Assembly: GCA_002943765.1 (NCBI GenBank)
Contig: PQWQ01000001.1
Span: 2,391,501 to 2,455,500 of the forward strand
From: Psoroptes ovis
Taxonomy: Eukaryota; Arthropoda; Arachnida; Sarcoptiformes; Psoroptidae
Direction of reading: 5' to 3'
Length of the DNA stretch: 64,000 nt
In this document: positions 50,788 to 62,726 of the stretch, piece after piece
Position numbering within the stretch: the stretch's first letter is position 1
Layout of the letters: the number at the start of each line of letters is the position of its first letter
Translations under genes and position numbers: made by a program
Notes under the pieces: generated by a model
The model's input: the letters and a program-made list of their open reading frames with translations, nothing else
Told to the model about the DNA's origin: nothing
Databases searched by the model: none

Positions 50788-52606
50788 ATGTAAATGTTTC
50801 AAATGATGTTATCAATAATAATGATAAATATATAAATAATTTATTCTGATTTGTGATTAGTGATTTTCATCTCATGTAGTATAAACTTCTGTGTATGTAA
50901 GTTATTTGTGAATATTTCTATTGATTGATAGCTCACTTGACGTCCAAAATGTTCAACATTTTATCACATCTTGAGACGTGAGAAATAGTCACCATGTGTT
51001 TCCAAGAAAATAATTTTCAAAATTCAATTTCCTCGAACATAACATTTTACTATGCGTTCGTGTTTGTGTGTGTGTGTTCACATTAAAAATTCATAATAAA
51101 GAAACAAATATATTAGCAATAATTGATTTTCGAATACAGTTTTTTTCTCTTATTATTATTCAATTTGATTATTGTTTTTTTTTGTGAAATTTAACAATCA
51201 GAATTGTTGAAAATTTATTGATTCAAATTATCGAAAAATTTATTCTCTTGAAAAATATCCTCACTAAAATATCCATCACCCACCAATAAGCGTAAAGACA
51301 TTTACAGATGTCAATATATTATTTGTTATTATTATTATTTTCATCATAATCATTTCAAAATTGTGATTCTGTTGATTCTAAATTAGAAAAATACACTTAT
51401 CTGATTATTACTTATCATATTGTAAACAAAAAAGCAAAATTTTCATATCACAAATCAAAGAAAAATTAAAAAAATTCTTAAAAATTTTATTATTATCATC
51501 ATTATTATAATCATTATCAAATGATCCATTTATACATTTATTTTCTTTGAATGTTTTTTTTTAATTTAAATTTTTTAAAATTCTTGGAGATTTCTTTTTT
51601 CTTTTTTATAATAAACCCTTACCAATTGAACATATGAAACACCCGTATTTACATTAAACAACAATTTACATTCAAAAAAAAAAAAAAAAAATGAAAATAA
51701 AAGGTCATCAAATTCAAATTTTGTTTAAAATACATGTGTAAACACACACACACATGATACCTAACCATTAAACACCAAATACACGAATATATTCACAATT
51801 TATTATTATTATTATTATTATTATCAAAATTATTATTTGTTGTATCTCTCAAAAAGAATTATTTTATTGATCATCGATTATTATCATTATTATGATTATT
51901 GCCATCATCAATCATGAATAATTACTATTACCATTAATTTCTACATTGAATCGTGATAAATTATCATCAATCAAGCTAATGTGGTCATTCATGAAGCATA
52001 AATAAAAAAAAATTCATCATTGAAAAAGAATAATTTTCTATTTTTTCCCACCATTCAATCTACACGTTTATGGTTATAAGCTGATTCATTATTGAACATT
52101 TGCCCATTCATGAATTGATAAATTAATTGATTTGCAGTTAATTGAAAGCCAAAATTTGAAGTTGAAATACAAATACACTTGAAAATATGAAATGAAATGC
52201 CGTCAAAATTAAAATTGATTAATTGATAATTAAAAATTATGTGGTTTATAATTATTTTATTTCAAATAAAACAATAAAGATTTTTATATTTAAAATTTGT
52301 TTGTTCTTAACATAGTCACTAAATTCATTCTTTTCATCAGTAATTATTTTCGCATTCAAAATTCAGATCTACTCATTTAATAAGATGCAAAAATCTCACC
52401 GATGCGAATAGGTTAAATTTTTGACCAGATATGAATGAATATGATCGTCTCGAATACCATCTCTCTTCACTATGATATAAGTCAAATCAATTCAAAATTA
52501 AATTATTTATTTAAATCATTGATGAATGGAGATTATAATTTTAAATTAATTATGAGCTGAGGATTATTTACATCTTAATTTGTGTTTTAAATAGGTAAAA
52601 GAATAT
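50788..52606. other. Convergent 3' spacer, 1.8 kb
   Basis: 3' UTR sequence of the two convergent neighbours. It includes the inverted repeat AAAATGTTCAACATTTT near 50946-50962 in a more complex patch. It also has a poly-A run at about 51675-51691 and (TTA)n at about 51799-51824. No gene is supported. Confidence 0.55.
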
Positions 52607-54113
52607 TCATAATGAATTGCTTTCGCACTTAAAAAATTGTTTTTTTGATAATATTCTAAAATTTGCCGTTTTTTCAATGTTTTTGGTGGTTATATTTGTG
52701 AATAACATTACTTGATCTGACTTGGGTACACCTATCAATATCGAATAATGATTGAAATTAATGAAACCAGTGACATTTTGTTTTGACCATAATTCTAATG
52801 GTATCATTGATGATTCACATTTTTCAGCTGAATTTCTTCCATTACTTGTATCAGCAAATTTTTCAATGAATTTGATCAAATTTTTACGATTATCAATACA
52901 AATATCAAAAAGTTTTGCATCAAAATTATCCGAAATTTCCATTGTTTGATTTGAATTATCATTACTAATTATCATTTGTTTTTGTATTTGTAATAATTGT
53001 AAATGCTCTATTCGATCTGATACATTGTTTGCAATTAAAAAATATTCTTCATATAAATTCTTATTTTTATCATCATCATTATCATTGATAATGAATTGTT
53101 GATAAGTCGATAAAGCAAAATAACGATTATCAATCAAATTTTGTTCATAAAACTTTGAAGATGTTGTTATTGATGGAAAGTCATTAATAATACATTTTCC
53201 ATTATCTTTGTTTTCATTATCATCTCTGTCATGGGAAATGAAACGGAAAAAATTTTTAAATTGTAAATTTTTTTCATAAAATATTGATGTTATTCTAATA
53301 ATTTCATTATCATGATTATTGACAGTATTATTATGTTCATCATTATCATTACTGTTGACCATTGATGAATTGAAGTTATTTGTCTGAAATAATTTCACTG
53401 TATAACTATTATTGAATGATTTATGATTCATATTGTTAATGTCTACCAAGTCATAAATCATCAATGACGATTCAGTATTTCTATATGTATTCAATGGATT
53501 CTCATCATTCATATTTTTATTTGTTTCATTATTCGCATGATAGTCAACATGAATCGAATCTATTTTAATCGTTTGTAAATATGTATTCATATACGATGGA
53601 CGCCAGCTTAAATATGAACAATTATAATATAATTGTTTTGAATATGAATCTAATTTTTGTAATGTTGATATTATTATATTTAATTTTAAATTATTCCAAT
53701 TATTATTATTATTGTTATTGGTCAAACGATTGAAACGTGATCGAAATACATAATAAGATTCAGATATTATTAAAATATCGAAAGATGATAATAGCGATTT
53801 TTCATTGTTCATCATTGTTTCGTGATCATGAATTTTTATTGGACTTAATAATAAAATCGATTCATTATCATTCAAAATTTGTTCACAAATTTGCTGCCAA
53901 AGAAAATTGAAATTTATGAATTATAAAAAAAAATGTTTGAACAAAAAATGAACTCACCATTGAATTAATCTTAGTCAAAGTTTGATCGCTATCATTGAAA
54001 AGAATCATCGATTCATTTTCAATATTTCGATTATCAGCAAATATGTTTGATGATATGGCAATAATAAAATAAATGGACGTTAATAATGTCAATTTTATTG
54101 TAAACTTTGACAT
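52607..54113 (-). CDS. Unrecognised secreted or ectodomain protein
   Basis: Not recognised. Two exons, 54113-53958 and 53893-52607, give 480 residues. A clear signal peptide (about 1-26, IKLTLLTSIYFIIAISSNIF) is followed by an Asn-rich chain with many N-glycosylation sequons (NCS, NVT, NIT). It has a Trp/Tyr patch CSYLSWRPSYMNTYLQ and a better-conserved-looking C-terminal part with LFDICIDNRKNLIKFIEKFAD and a GFINFNHYSILIGVP stretch. No second membrane span or GPI signal is evident before the stop at 52607. Further exons downstream cannot be excluded, since a GT donor inside the last 150 bases could continue the chain. The intron (64 bp) has a good GTGAGT donor. It lies downstream of the GPCR gene on the same strand. 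Confidence 0.65.
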
Positions 54114-54439
54114 TTTTCCATTTGTTTGATATTTTACAATTTAAGGTTATCGATTCAAAATGATTTGTTAAAAAATATGAATAGGCGAATGGATGAATTT
54201 TTTAAATCACTCACCATATTCGTATATGAAATGTTGAGTGATTTTTTTTTCTCGTTACCATCAATTTATCATTCATTAATTAATTATCAATCAAAATGAT
54301 TTGATTGCATCAATCATTAATATTTCATAAATGATAAAATTTACGCTTGTGCAGTGAAAAACTGCCAAAGCTAGTGAACACTCAATCGATGACTGAATTT
54401 TGTACAGAAAAATAAACAAATTCCTTTGAATTCAAGAAA
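54114..54439. other. Divergent spacer
   Basis: 326 bp between the secreted-protein gene (minus) and the tentative small gene (plus). AT-rich, with no clear motif. Confidence 0.5.
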
Positions 54440-55010
54440 ATGAATCGAAATACATCAGCCAATGCTAGAGCATCCGGCGATACCTTGCATTCATTTCGTG
54501 ATCAACACGAAAATGTAAGAATGATGACCTTTGATAATAAATCAAATCGGCTTGAAAAAAAAATTTAGAATCGTTAATTTGTTCTTAACTATTCGTTGAT
54601 TCGTAAAATAATCCTTACATTTTCACGCCAAGCTTTTTATATCAACTTGTGACAAAAAAGTTTCACATTTCAAACACCGGAAAATACAAAATAAACATAC
54701 ATTGTGTATTTCGTTTGGTAATTTTTTAACGATATTATGATACATGATGCTTTCACACCAAACTTATTGAACTTATCGACGAACTTAATACCTAAATGCA
54801 AAAAGTTGATTATGGTGATGCTGCAACTGATGTTTTATTTTATATATTTTTTTCGATGTTCGCCATGAACAAACGAAAATATAAATTTCAATTTGTTAAT
54901 TTTGTCAAAAAAAAAATTCGAAAAATTAAAATTTCAAATGGAAAACTTTGAAAAATTTTCAGTCAAATCTGTTACAAACGTTAGCTTTTCTGCATCATTT
55001 ATCAATTTGA
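54440..55010 (+). CDS. Tentative two-exon small protein (40 aa)
   Basis: ATG at 54440 opens 25 codons of unusually high complexity (MNRNTSANARASG then DTLHSFRDQHEN) ending at a GTAAGA donor (54515). An acceptor TTTTCAG at 54956-54962 joins in phase 0 to SNLLQTLAFLHHLSI and a TGA at 55008-55010. The codon content of both pieces differs from the AAT/GAT-rich background. I recognise no family. It may be the true small protein, the 5' end of a larger gene with a different second exon, or chance. The gene would run antisense-adjacent to the GPCR 3' end. Confidence 0.4.
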
Positions 55011-55742
55011 AAGAGACAAAAGAAAAAAATGCACAAATAAACGAACAAACAACCAATGATATTATATAATTCGACTTTTTTTTTCAAATGTTTAATTCCA
55101 AAACGAACAAATTTCCGAGAAATTCCGAGTTTAGGATTCAAAGATTTATTTTATTTTATTTCATTTATTTTGTTTTTTTAATTAAATATAGCGTAGGTAT
55201 TTTCATAGGAAATTAAATTGAATAGAAAAAATATTTAAAATAAGCCAAAATAAATAATAATAAAATTTGTACAAAAACCATAGTGAAATGATTCAATTTT
55301 CAAAAAGAAGATTAAATGAAAATTTCAAATTCGTTTTAGCAGCCAAATGATGAATGAACCGAAAAAAATGACTAAATTTGATGAAATTGAAATGAAATTC
55401 AAAAATAAATAATATATGACCATAAAAATGTTGAAATAAATGTATGATGAATCAATTAATCAGTTATTATTAAATAATTGAAAAAAAAATTTTAATTTAA
55501 AAATTTTCAATTTTCAAAATTTTGCCAATATAATACATTATTCAATTCATGATAAATAACAGAAATATATCAATGCTCGAATAAATTTATGATAATATTT
55601 TATGTACAATCTAATAATAATGATTGATGACTGATAAGTGATATTTATTTGTGATTACATAAAAAATAAATTCCATATTTATGTTGTGTGTAGCCATTGA
55701 AAAATTTGTAAACCTTCGTCTCCGGATATAAAATTATTATTA
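55011..55742. other. Spacer with the GPCR 3' UTR
   Basis: 732 bp of AT-rich sequence downstream of the GPCR stop codon (minus strand). Several AATAAA-type signals can be read on the minus strand; nothing else is supported. Confidence 0.5.
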
Positions 55743-56723
55743 TTAAACATATGTTGTTTTTATTTTTTTAAATGAAGATTTTTCATTTACATTATCATTA
55801 TTATCAATATTCGTATTCTTAAGATTATAATTATCAATATTATCTTTGTTTTGACGATTATAATGGATCGATTTATCGATATTTATTGATTTTATTTTCA
55901 ATTTACTACAATCATTATCATTAACATCATCATCATCATCATCAATGCCATTTGTTTTGTTTTCAAATTTCGATTTTTCATTGTTATCATTAATATTATT
56001 GTTTGTCTTATTTGTTTGAATATTTTTTCTCTTACGCAATGATATTGAACGTAATTTTTGAAATTTTTTTCGACGAGTTTTTTTCAGAAATTTTTCATTT
56101 TTCCGATCATCATTATTATGATTAGCATTACTATTGTTTTGATCATTATTTCTATCATCAATATTGATCAATGATTCTGATCGATTACAATCAATTAATG
56201 ATAATGATTGGGATGATGATGATGCTAACGATATTGATGATGTTAATATTAGTTTATTATCAATAATTTTCGAATCATTTCGATTATTTTCATCACTATT
56301 ATTCAATGTTGTCATGGTTGATGCTGTTGTTGTTGTCGTTGTTGTTGTTGTTGTGCTAATTGATAATGTATTATTATTATTATTTGGAAATGATATCGAT
56401 GTTGATTGTTCACACATATTGACAATACAATCATTTTGTTTTGTATTATTATCATCATTATCATCGGTATTGAAATCGATACTTTTCCTAATTTTTCGAT
56501 TATTTTTATTGTTATTGATTTTTATATGATTATTATCACTATTTGCAATATTTTTTGAATCTTCATAACTATTACGGCGATTATTGTCTCGATCATTCTG
56601 ATTGAATTTGCTGAGCAGAAAATTGCATCGTTTGATTGGACGACAACAACAGCAACAAATTATGATGATCATTTTTGTAGCACCTTTGCGAAAACTTTCA
56701 TTTAGCCAGCAATATATGAATGG
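55743..56723 (-). CDS. Peptide GPCR, last exon (TM7 end, helix 8, tail)
   Basis: Final exon of a rhodopsin-like receptor. It opens in phase 0 with PFIYCWLNESFRKG, the second half of the NPxxY motif plus helix 8. Next comes a run of five Cys (IICCCCCRPIKRC), a likely palmitoylation cluster. The roughly 290-residue tail is Asn/Asp/Ser/Thr-rich with basic KKTRRKKFQKLRSISLRKRK and ends in TTYV, a class I PDZ-ligand pattern. The acceptor is at 56724-56725. The preceding exon is at 63838-63695, so the intron is about 7 kb and carries the retrotransposon. Sequence around TM6-TM7 resembles neuropeptide Y/RYamide/luqin-type receptors; the exact ligand class is uncertain. Confidence 0.85.
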   Translation of the reverse strand, partial: PFIYCWLNESFRKGATKMIIIICCCCCRPIKRCNFLLSKFNQNDRDNNRRNSYEDSKNIANSDNNHIKINNNKNNRKIRKSIDFNTDDNDDNNTKQNDCIVNMCEQSTSISFPNNNNNTLSISTTTTTTTTTTASTMTTLNNSDENNRNDSKIIDNKLILTSSISLASSSSQSLSLIDCNRSESLINIDDRNNDQNNSNANHNNDDRKNEKFLKKTRRKKFQKLRSISLRKRKNIQTNKTNNNINDNNEKSKFENKTNGIDDDDDDVNDNDCSKLKIKSINIDKSIHYNRQNKDNIDNYNLKNTNIDNNDNVNEKSSFKKIKTTYV

Positions 56724-57158
56724 CTATCAGATAATTGGATGAAAAAATAATGGAGATGGTGGAAAGAAAATTGGAAAATTGAAAATTACAACTTTTGATT
56801 GAATCCAGTAAGAAAAAAACATTAATTATAATAATTGAATTTATGGTTGTATGAATTCTCAAATCACATACTTTTCATTCACATGTGAATTCAATGTGTT
56901 TGTGTGTGTGTGTGTTGGTCAAATAATTCAATAATAATAATAATAAATCTTTATTTAATTTTATTATTTTTTTATATTTTTCTGATGTTGTTGAACGACA
57001 TTGAAAAACAATGAATTGTAAATCAAAACAAAAAAAAAAACTTAACATCAATTTATTTTGGTCTTCACAAATGAAATATTACACAAGGGAATGGTCAGAT
57101 ATGGTTATGGTATGATGGTGTTTTTGTTCATTGTTCATCGGTATGAAAAATGAAACAA

Positions 57159-57189
<31 letters not shown>

Positions 57190-57325
57190 TTCGGTATTCA
57201 ATTATTTATTATTATTCACACATACACACATCGTTTCGACTCATGTCCAAGTATTGATATTGATTTTGATTTATATCACAAACAATCACTACAGGTCATT
57301 TATTTGGACTGTTTTTGTACCACAC
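56724..57325 (-). other. GPCR intron, portion downstream of the element
   Basis: Intron sequence between the element and the last exon. It holds a GT tract near 56899-56914, a (TTA)n tract at about 57159-57190 and an (AAT)n patch near 56931-56946. No gene is seen. Confidence 0.6.
57320..57325. repeat. Target-site duplication, left copy (CCACAC)
   Basis: CCACAC directly before the left LTR matches CCACAC at 63071-63076 directly after the right LTR. Six bp is within the 4-6 bp range of BEL/Pao elements. Confidence 0.85.
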
Positions 57326-57669
57326 TGTCGTGTAACGATACCACGACGAATTATGTAATCAAAACAAAAAAACGAAATCTCGATAGTTTGTTGATGATTA
57401 GATAATTTTGAAATCTTTATTACTGAAATTAAAATTAACAGATTAACATTAATGTGATTAACAAAAAATAAATATTTACATTTTTTAAGGTATTAGGGAT
57501 TCTGATAATTTTAACCAAAATTCAAACAAAAATTAACAATCAAAAAAACATAACGTACAAAAACATTAAACTACAACGGCCAAACGTTTCAGCTCCACAG
57601 CGCACAAAACTATACCACCAATGCGCAGGCAACGACACCAAATCTAGCGAAACGCGTCATCGCGCGACA
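57326..57669 (-). repeat. 3' LTR of the BEL/Pao element
   Basis: A 344-bp terminal repeat starting TGTCGTG and ending CGCGACA (5-bp inverted ends TGTCG/CGACA). By eye it differs from the other LTR at two positions only (within CTCGATAG and CGCGTCAT). On the sense (minus) strand, AATAAA lies at 57421-57416 and could act as a polyadenylation signal. Confidence 0.93.
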
Positions 57670-57708
57670 CTGGCGCCGGCCAAATGTTCCAATTCGTTGG
57701 GCAGTTAA

Positions 57709-59805
57709 TCAAAATTCGCCTTCCAACGGCACTAAGCCATTCACTGGTCTAATATAATCCCGATCGTTCATTTGAATCTTGACGGTTCTCACCACTCCGT
57801 CGGTCCCAGGAAACACCTCGATAACTTTACCAATATTCCAATCGCTACGGTGTTTGAAATCTTCGGGTATCAAAAGATACTGGCCAATTCTAATAACATG
57901 TGGTTTAGTTGATTGACATTGTGAGCGCATTTGTAGATACTGCGCCTTCCAAAGCTTTTCAAATCGATTTCGTACTTTATTCAAATGCTGAACCAGACGT
58001 TTTGGAGATGTTCCAGTAGGTCCATCTGGTAAACGGCCCGGTCTACGGCCAAAGGCAACTTCGAACGGGGAAATCCATCTATTCTCATCCTGGAGAAAGG
58101 GTCGAGAATTAACTACAAATTCAGCTTGGGCGAAGGCCCATCTTGCCTCGTTGTATCCTTTGAAAGAACGCTGGAATGCTCTCAAACACCTCTTAACCAC
58201 TCCTATCATTCTTTCCGCACAGCCATTGAACCAAGGTCCCAATGGAGGCGAAAACTTCCATTCTATACGTCTGGAATCATTACGCACTTCTTCCTTAAAC
58301 TCAGCATATAGCTTACCAAGTTCCTTATTCACGTATTTAAAATTCAATCCATTATCGCTGTAGATCAATTTGGGTATTCCAACGCAACAGAAGATGATGT
58401 TTAAAGCCGCCATCGTTGCTTCTCCAGAAATCGTGTTTACAACTTCGAGCTTTATCATACGGGTTGCCATACACGTCAGCAATAATCCGTAATATTTTCT
58501 GCCATTAGCATAAAACATTGGACCAAATATGTCCACTGCCACAATTTCAAACGGTAATAATTCCCGAGAACGAGTTTCAGGTATATTGCCGAAAGGTTGG
58601 CTGATCGGCTTTTTCTTTTCGATCTGGCAATGCTTACAATTTGCGACGTACTTCCGAACCAAATTATTAATTCCAGGAATGTAATATTGGTCGACTATAG
58701 CGGCAACAGTGTCCTTGACGCCACTATGGAGGCGATCAGTATGAATTTTCTTTATCAAAAGTTGGGCAAGTTTTGATTCACGCGGAATCCAATGCGGTGT
58801 GTAATCGGATAGGCGGGTTTTGATTCTAATTAAGGCATTAGCATCTAAATCATACGGTACTCGTAAACTATTTACATTTCCAACAGATTGAGCAACTTTT
58901 ATCATGTGGTTCCAAACGCTGTTTGGATCGGAACTATCTTGGATATTCTCTTTAACCAATCTTTGCATCTCGTCAATAGAATCTGCTGACTGAATTAGAT
59001 CTACTTCTTCGGAGGAGAATCCCAAAGCTGGACGGATTTGAATTGACGATATCTGATAAACTGGAAATTTATTATCTGTATCCATATTAAATCGATTACA
59101 CTCTAAACTAATTGGAACATCTGCTAAAAAATCCTTTGTTGACTGGGGGCGGGAAAAAATATCCGCAGGATTAATGCTTCCGTCAACATGCCGTAGGGTT
59201 ATCTTCAAATCGTTAATAATTATCACTAATTTCATCAACCAATTGGCAACTCTTCGTTTATGCATGTTAGGTGATAAAGCCAATCGATGTAAATTTATCT
59301 TGCTATCAGAAAATACTGTGATCTTCGATGTTTCAATCCAGTTAACCATGGCTTTAATGGCTTTGATAGCTTCTAGTAATGCTAGTAGTTCCCGTTCTAC
59401 GATCGTAAGCTGGAATTGGGGATTTACACGCGATTTCCCCTGCACTAGGCTTAATACGTCGTCGATCTTGACATATATCACATACCCGTAACTTTCATTA
59501 CTGGCATCGGCAAATCCAATCAATTCCGTCATTTTTGGTATGGTCCTATTTAATTTGATATCTTCAAGCAGACGATAATCCAGAAGATGTTCTCGAATAC
59601 TGCTTTGCGTCTTGTCAGGTAAAATTGAATCCCATTCCAGAGGCAATATTTCTTTGAAGATCAATCTCAACTTCAACTTCCACGGATCTATATAGCCAAT
59701 GGGATCGAAGAATTGACCGATAATTGACAATAGTTTGCGTTTTGTGATATTCATTAGGTCTCCTAATTCAGGTAACTTGATGAACAATAAATCTCGATCA
59801 ACATC
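57709..59805 (-). pseudogene. BEL pol, 3' part: RNase H and integrase
   Basis: Continues in the same frame as the upstream half after a TGA. It includes the RNase H residues in GFADASNESYGY, the ELLALLEA helix and VFSDSKINL. Next is an HHCC zinc region (HTDRLHSG and CKHCQ), then integrase core Asp in AVDIFGPM and YSDNGLNFK, and Glu in NGCAERMIG. A DUF5641-like end (GQYLLIPEDF, IGKVIEVFPG) closes the chain. The stop is at 57709-57711. No frameshift was seen within this half. Confidence 0.85.
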
Positions 59806-62571
59806 TCAATTCAATCCTAGAATTTTTGCTTTACCTGAAGTTGTGGCATCAAATCGATCTTGAATCAAACGACAATTGGTTTTTATTTTATGAACAACAA
59901 ATCCAGCTTGTTTCAACCCATCGCACGCTTTTGTGAATAGATCCAATAATTGATTCTCAGAGTCCTTGGCCACTAATAGATCGTCCATGTACATGGAATC
60001 CAGTAATTCGGGCACATTGCTCCTTATGAATATATCTTGAATGACCGAATTTAATATGGCTGGTGAACATACGAGACCAAAGGGTAACACTGTTTTTTGG
60101 TATATCTCAATTTTTCCATTACGTTTCCACAGGAACTTTAGGAATTTACGATCCTCCGGTGAAACAGCAATTTGCAAAAAAGCCTTGGACAAGTCTGCAG
60201 TCAATGCCCATTTGCCCATCCGGAAACAGGATAACTGTTTTAATACATCCAAACCATCAACTTGTCCCTTCCACAATAATGCGTTAACGGATTCAACCCC
60301 AAAACTTCCATTGAATACAATCCTTACGGGAGTTGATTCGGCGTGTTCCCGTATAACCGGATGATGGGGTAAAAAATACCCTGATGTGTCGTAGGACGGC
60401 TCAGCATGCCCCTCTTTAATGTATTGCATCAGTTGTGCTTCATACGTGTTTAACCAATTTTTCTTAATGAGACGAGCTCGTAAGATGTTTAAATTTCTCA
60501 AGGCTTCTTCATAATTGTTTTTGGGTCGGAGATCGCCAAAAAACGGTAATTTGACGGTATATCTACCACTTATCTGACGTTCTACCAAGATTTTGTCATC
60601 CTCAACTAATAATTCTTCTACACTCTTGCTCAAGGCATTGACCGATGAACATATCTGTTTAGGGGTGTGAAAATACACATCTCCCAAAATCGTCGGGATA
60701 CAATACGTTTCCAAATTTCCTGGCAATAAGGCGGATACAGTGTCGGTTCCTATTATAATCGTGTTGGGTTGCATATGCTCGGTTGCCAGAATAGGGATTG
60801 TCACCATTGTATCCTTGTTTTTAATTGTCAACTTTAATTTTCGTTTAATAATTATATGTTCGTTTGGGTGTAACGGTGAGCCCGCTGACCAAATTCCTTC
60901 TTCACTGATCGCATTAGAACTCACCAAATCAGTGTGTATCAATGTCAGCTGTGAGCCGAAATCTAGGAGAACTTCACACGGTTTTCCATTACAGGTGCCG
61001 CGAAGAATCGGTCTTGACCCGCAAACTTGATTTCGGTCGATCTTGACTATATTTTGATCATACGGCGCAGCTATTGATGAAGTTGTATCATTCGTCTCAT
61101 TAGAATCGGGATTGTGTTCTGGACCTCTAATTATGTTTACAGCAGCCACTGAAAATGATGCGTTCTGAGCATTTGGATTTGATACTGAAGCGTATTGTTC
61201 AGGTGTAGATGGTGTTGTTACTGCTGCAACTTGTGATGATGGCTGAACTTGATAGGATTGTGGACCACGAGAAAATGATTGACTGGGAACATTATCATTC
61301 GAAGGTGCACGTAAAGATTCGTATAACAACTCGGCGACGTCATGTAATTCCGAATCGTGACCTCTATTACAAACTGTGCAATTGACCGATCTGTTGCGAC
61401 AATATCTCGCGGTGTGGCCGCGAGCTAGACATTTAATACAAATTCGATCCGATTTAATTTTTTCAACTATTGCGGATGTCGATAAAACATTACACAATTG
61501 ACTGATATGATTGCCATCACAGAATATACATTTAGCGAGGTTTGATACCGCCGATACCAATCTTCTATCTCTGGGCCTATTGTCTGCAAGACGTCTAGAT
61601 GAGCTGGATTGAATCATATGGCTTTGTTGAGAAGGAAAAAACTTATCATTATTTTCCGCATCCATGTATAGATTGTAAACATATTTTGCCACCGATGTGA
61701 AGTCTTTGGTCTTAGTGGTAACTTTCCATCGAGCCTTTTCATACAGACAATCAGCCACTATCTGTCTTAATGTATCGTGTGCCGCAATCGGTAACCCAGT
61801 TGATTCAATGGTGGAAGCTACACTGGCGATAATTTCATTTGCCAAACGTAGATTTGTCACATCTGAATTAGATCGTACACTTGGTAATTTTCGCAGTTCA
61901 TTACGTAGTTCGATCACCAAATTGTCATCGTTGTTGTATCGATCAGTTAAGTTTTTCCAAATGTTTTGGATGGTGTGACCTTGAGCCATCCAATTAGTTA
62001 CAAGCCGCAATGGCTCTTTGTCCAATGAGTTTTTTAAAAGACCTAGGGCGATGGGTTCCCATAGGTTAACATTCTGTATCACTGCAGGTTCCATAATTCT
62101 TCTGTATGCCTGCCATTCTGTACACTTGCCGTCGAATCGAGGCAATTGATCTTGTCGAATATCTCTCGCTAGATTCACTTGTACTGGTTGATGTACATTT
62201 GCTGGTTGGGCAGTGTCTGAAATTGATCTCAACTGTTGCAGCCTCTCGTTCAATTGTTGCACATCGTCCTCATTGTTAATCGTTATATTTAAAACTTCAC
62301 TAGTAGGATTGGTACTGGAACTGGAATGGGAATTAGCTTTGCTGTTCAATTCTTCAATATATTCATCGATTTGAACCAAGTAACGATCCATTTTTTTAGA
62401 TTCTTCTTCTGGTACATCATCCTCCATATGGTCCAATAATCTGTTGTGAAGTAATACCAGTTGTTGTCTTAATTCATTCGCTTGATCCACTGCCAATTTT
62501 CTGGAACGAGCCATGGTGATGTTTCTGCGGCAGGTTCGCAAATCATTTTTCAATTCTTGTGGCAGGTCCAT
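59806..62571 (-). pseudogene. BEL gag-protease-RT, 5' part
   Basis: 921 codons from MDLPQELKNDLRTC to a TGA at 59806-59808. A coiled-coil N-terminus is followed by the BEL-type gag domain (LPRFDGKCTEWQAYRRIM), zinc knuckles including CIKCLARGHTARYC (C-x2-C-x4-H-x4-C), and a retropepsin-like region where the active-site triplet reads Asp-Phe-Gly. The reverse transcriptase follows with ALTADLSKAFLQI and the YMDD box. The frame continues past the TGA, so this is one interrupted polyprotein, not two genes. Readthrough at UGA is possible but unsupported. Confidence 0.88.
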
Positions 62572-62726
62572 AGTGTTCGAAATATTTGATTTCGATTAAT
62601 GTGACTGATAATAATAAACCAAAACCCAATTTAAATGATGACCGAACAATAACCAATGAAACCCAAAATATCAATAGCTCAAAATCGGTAATACATATAA
62701 CCAATGAAAAAAATTAATAAAAGATT

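Noticed and set aside
50946..50962. AAAATGTTCAACATTTT inverted repeat
   Set aside because: The single-base centre cannot form an RNA hairpin loop and the arms are AT-rich; it may be a protein site but nothing supports it.
57131..57358. 75-codon frame at the left edge of the element
   Set aside because: Made of a (TTA)n microsatellite and crossing the LTR boundary; not coding.
58126..58363. Plus-strand frames inside the retrotransposon
   Set aside because: Antisense to the conserved integrase core, with no features of their own.
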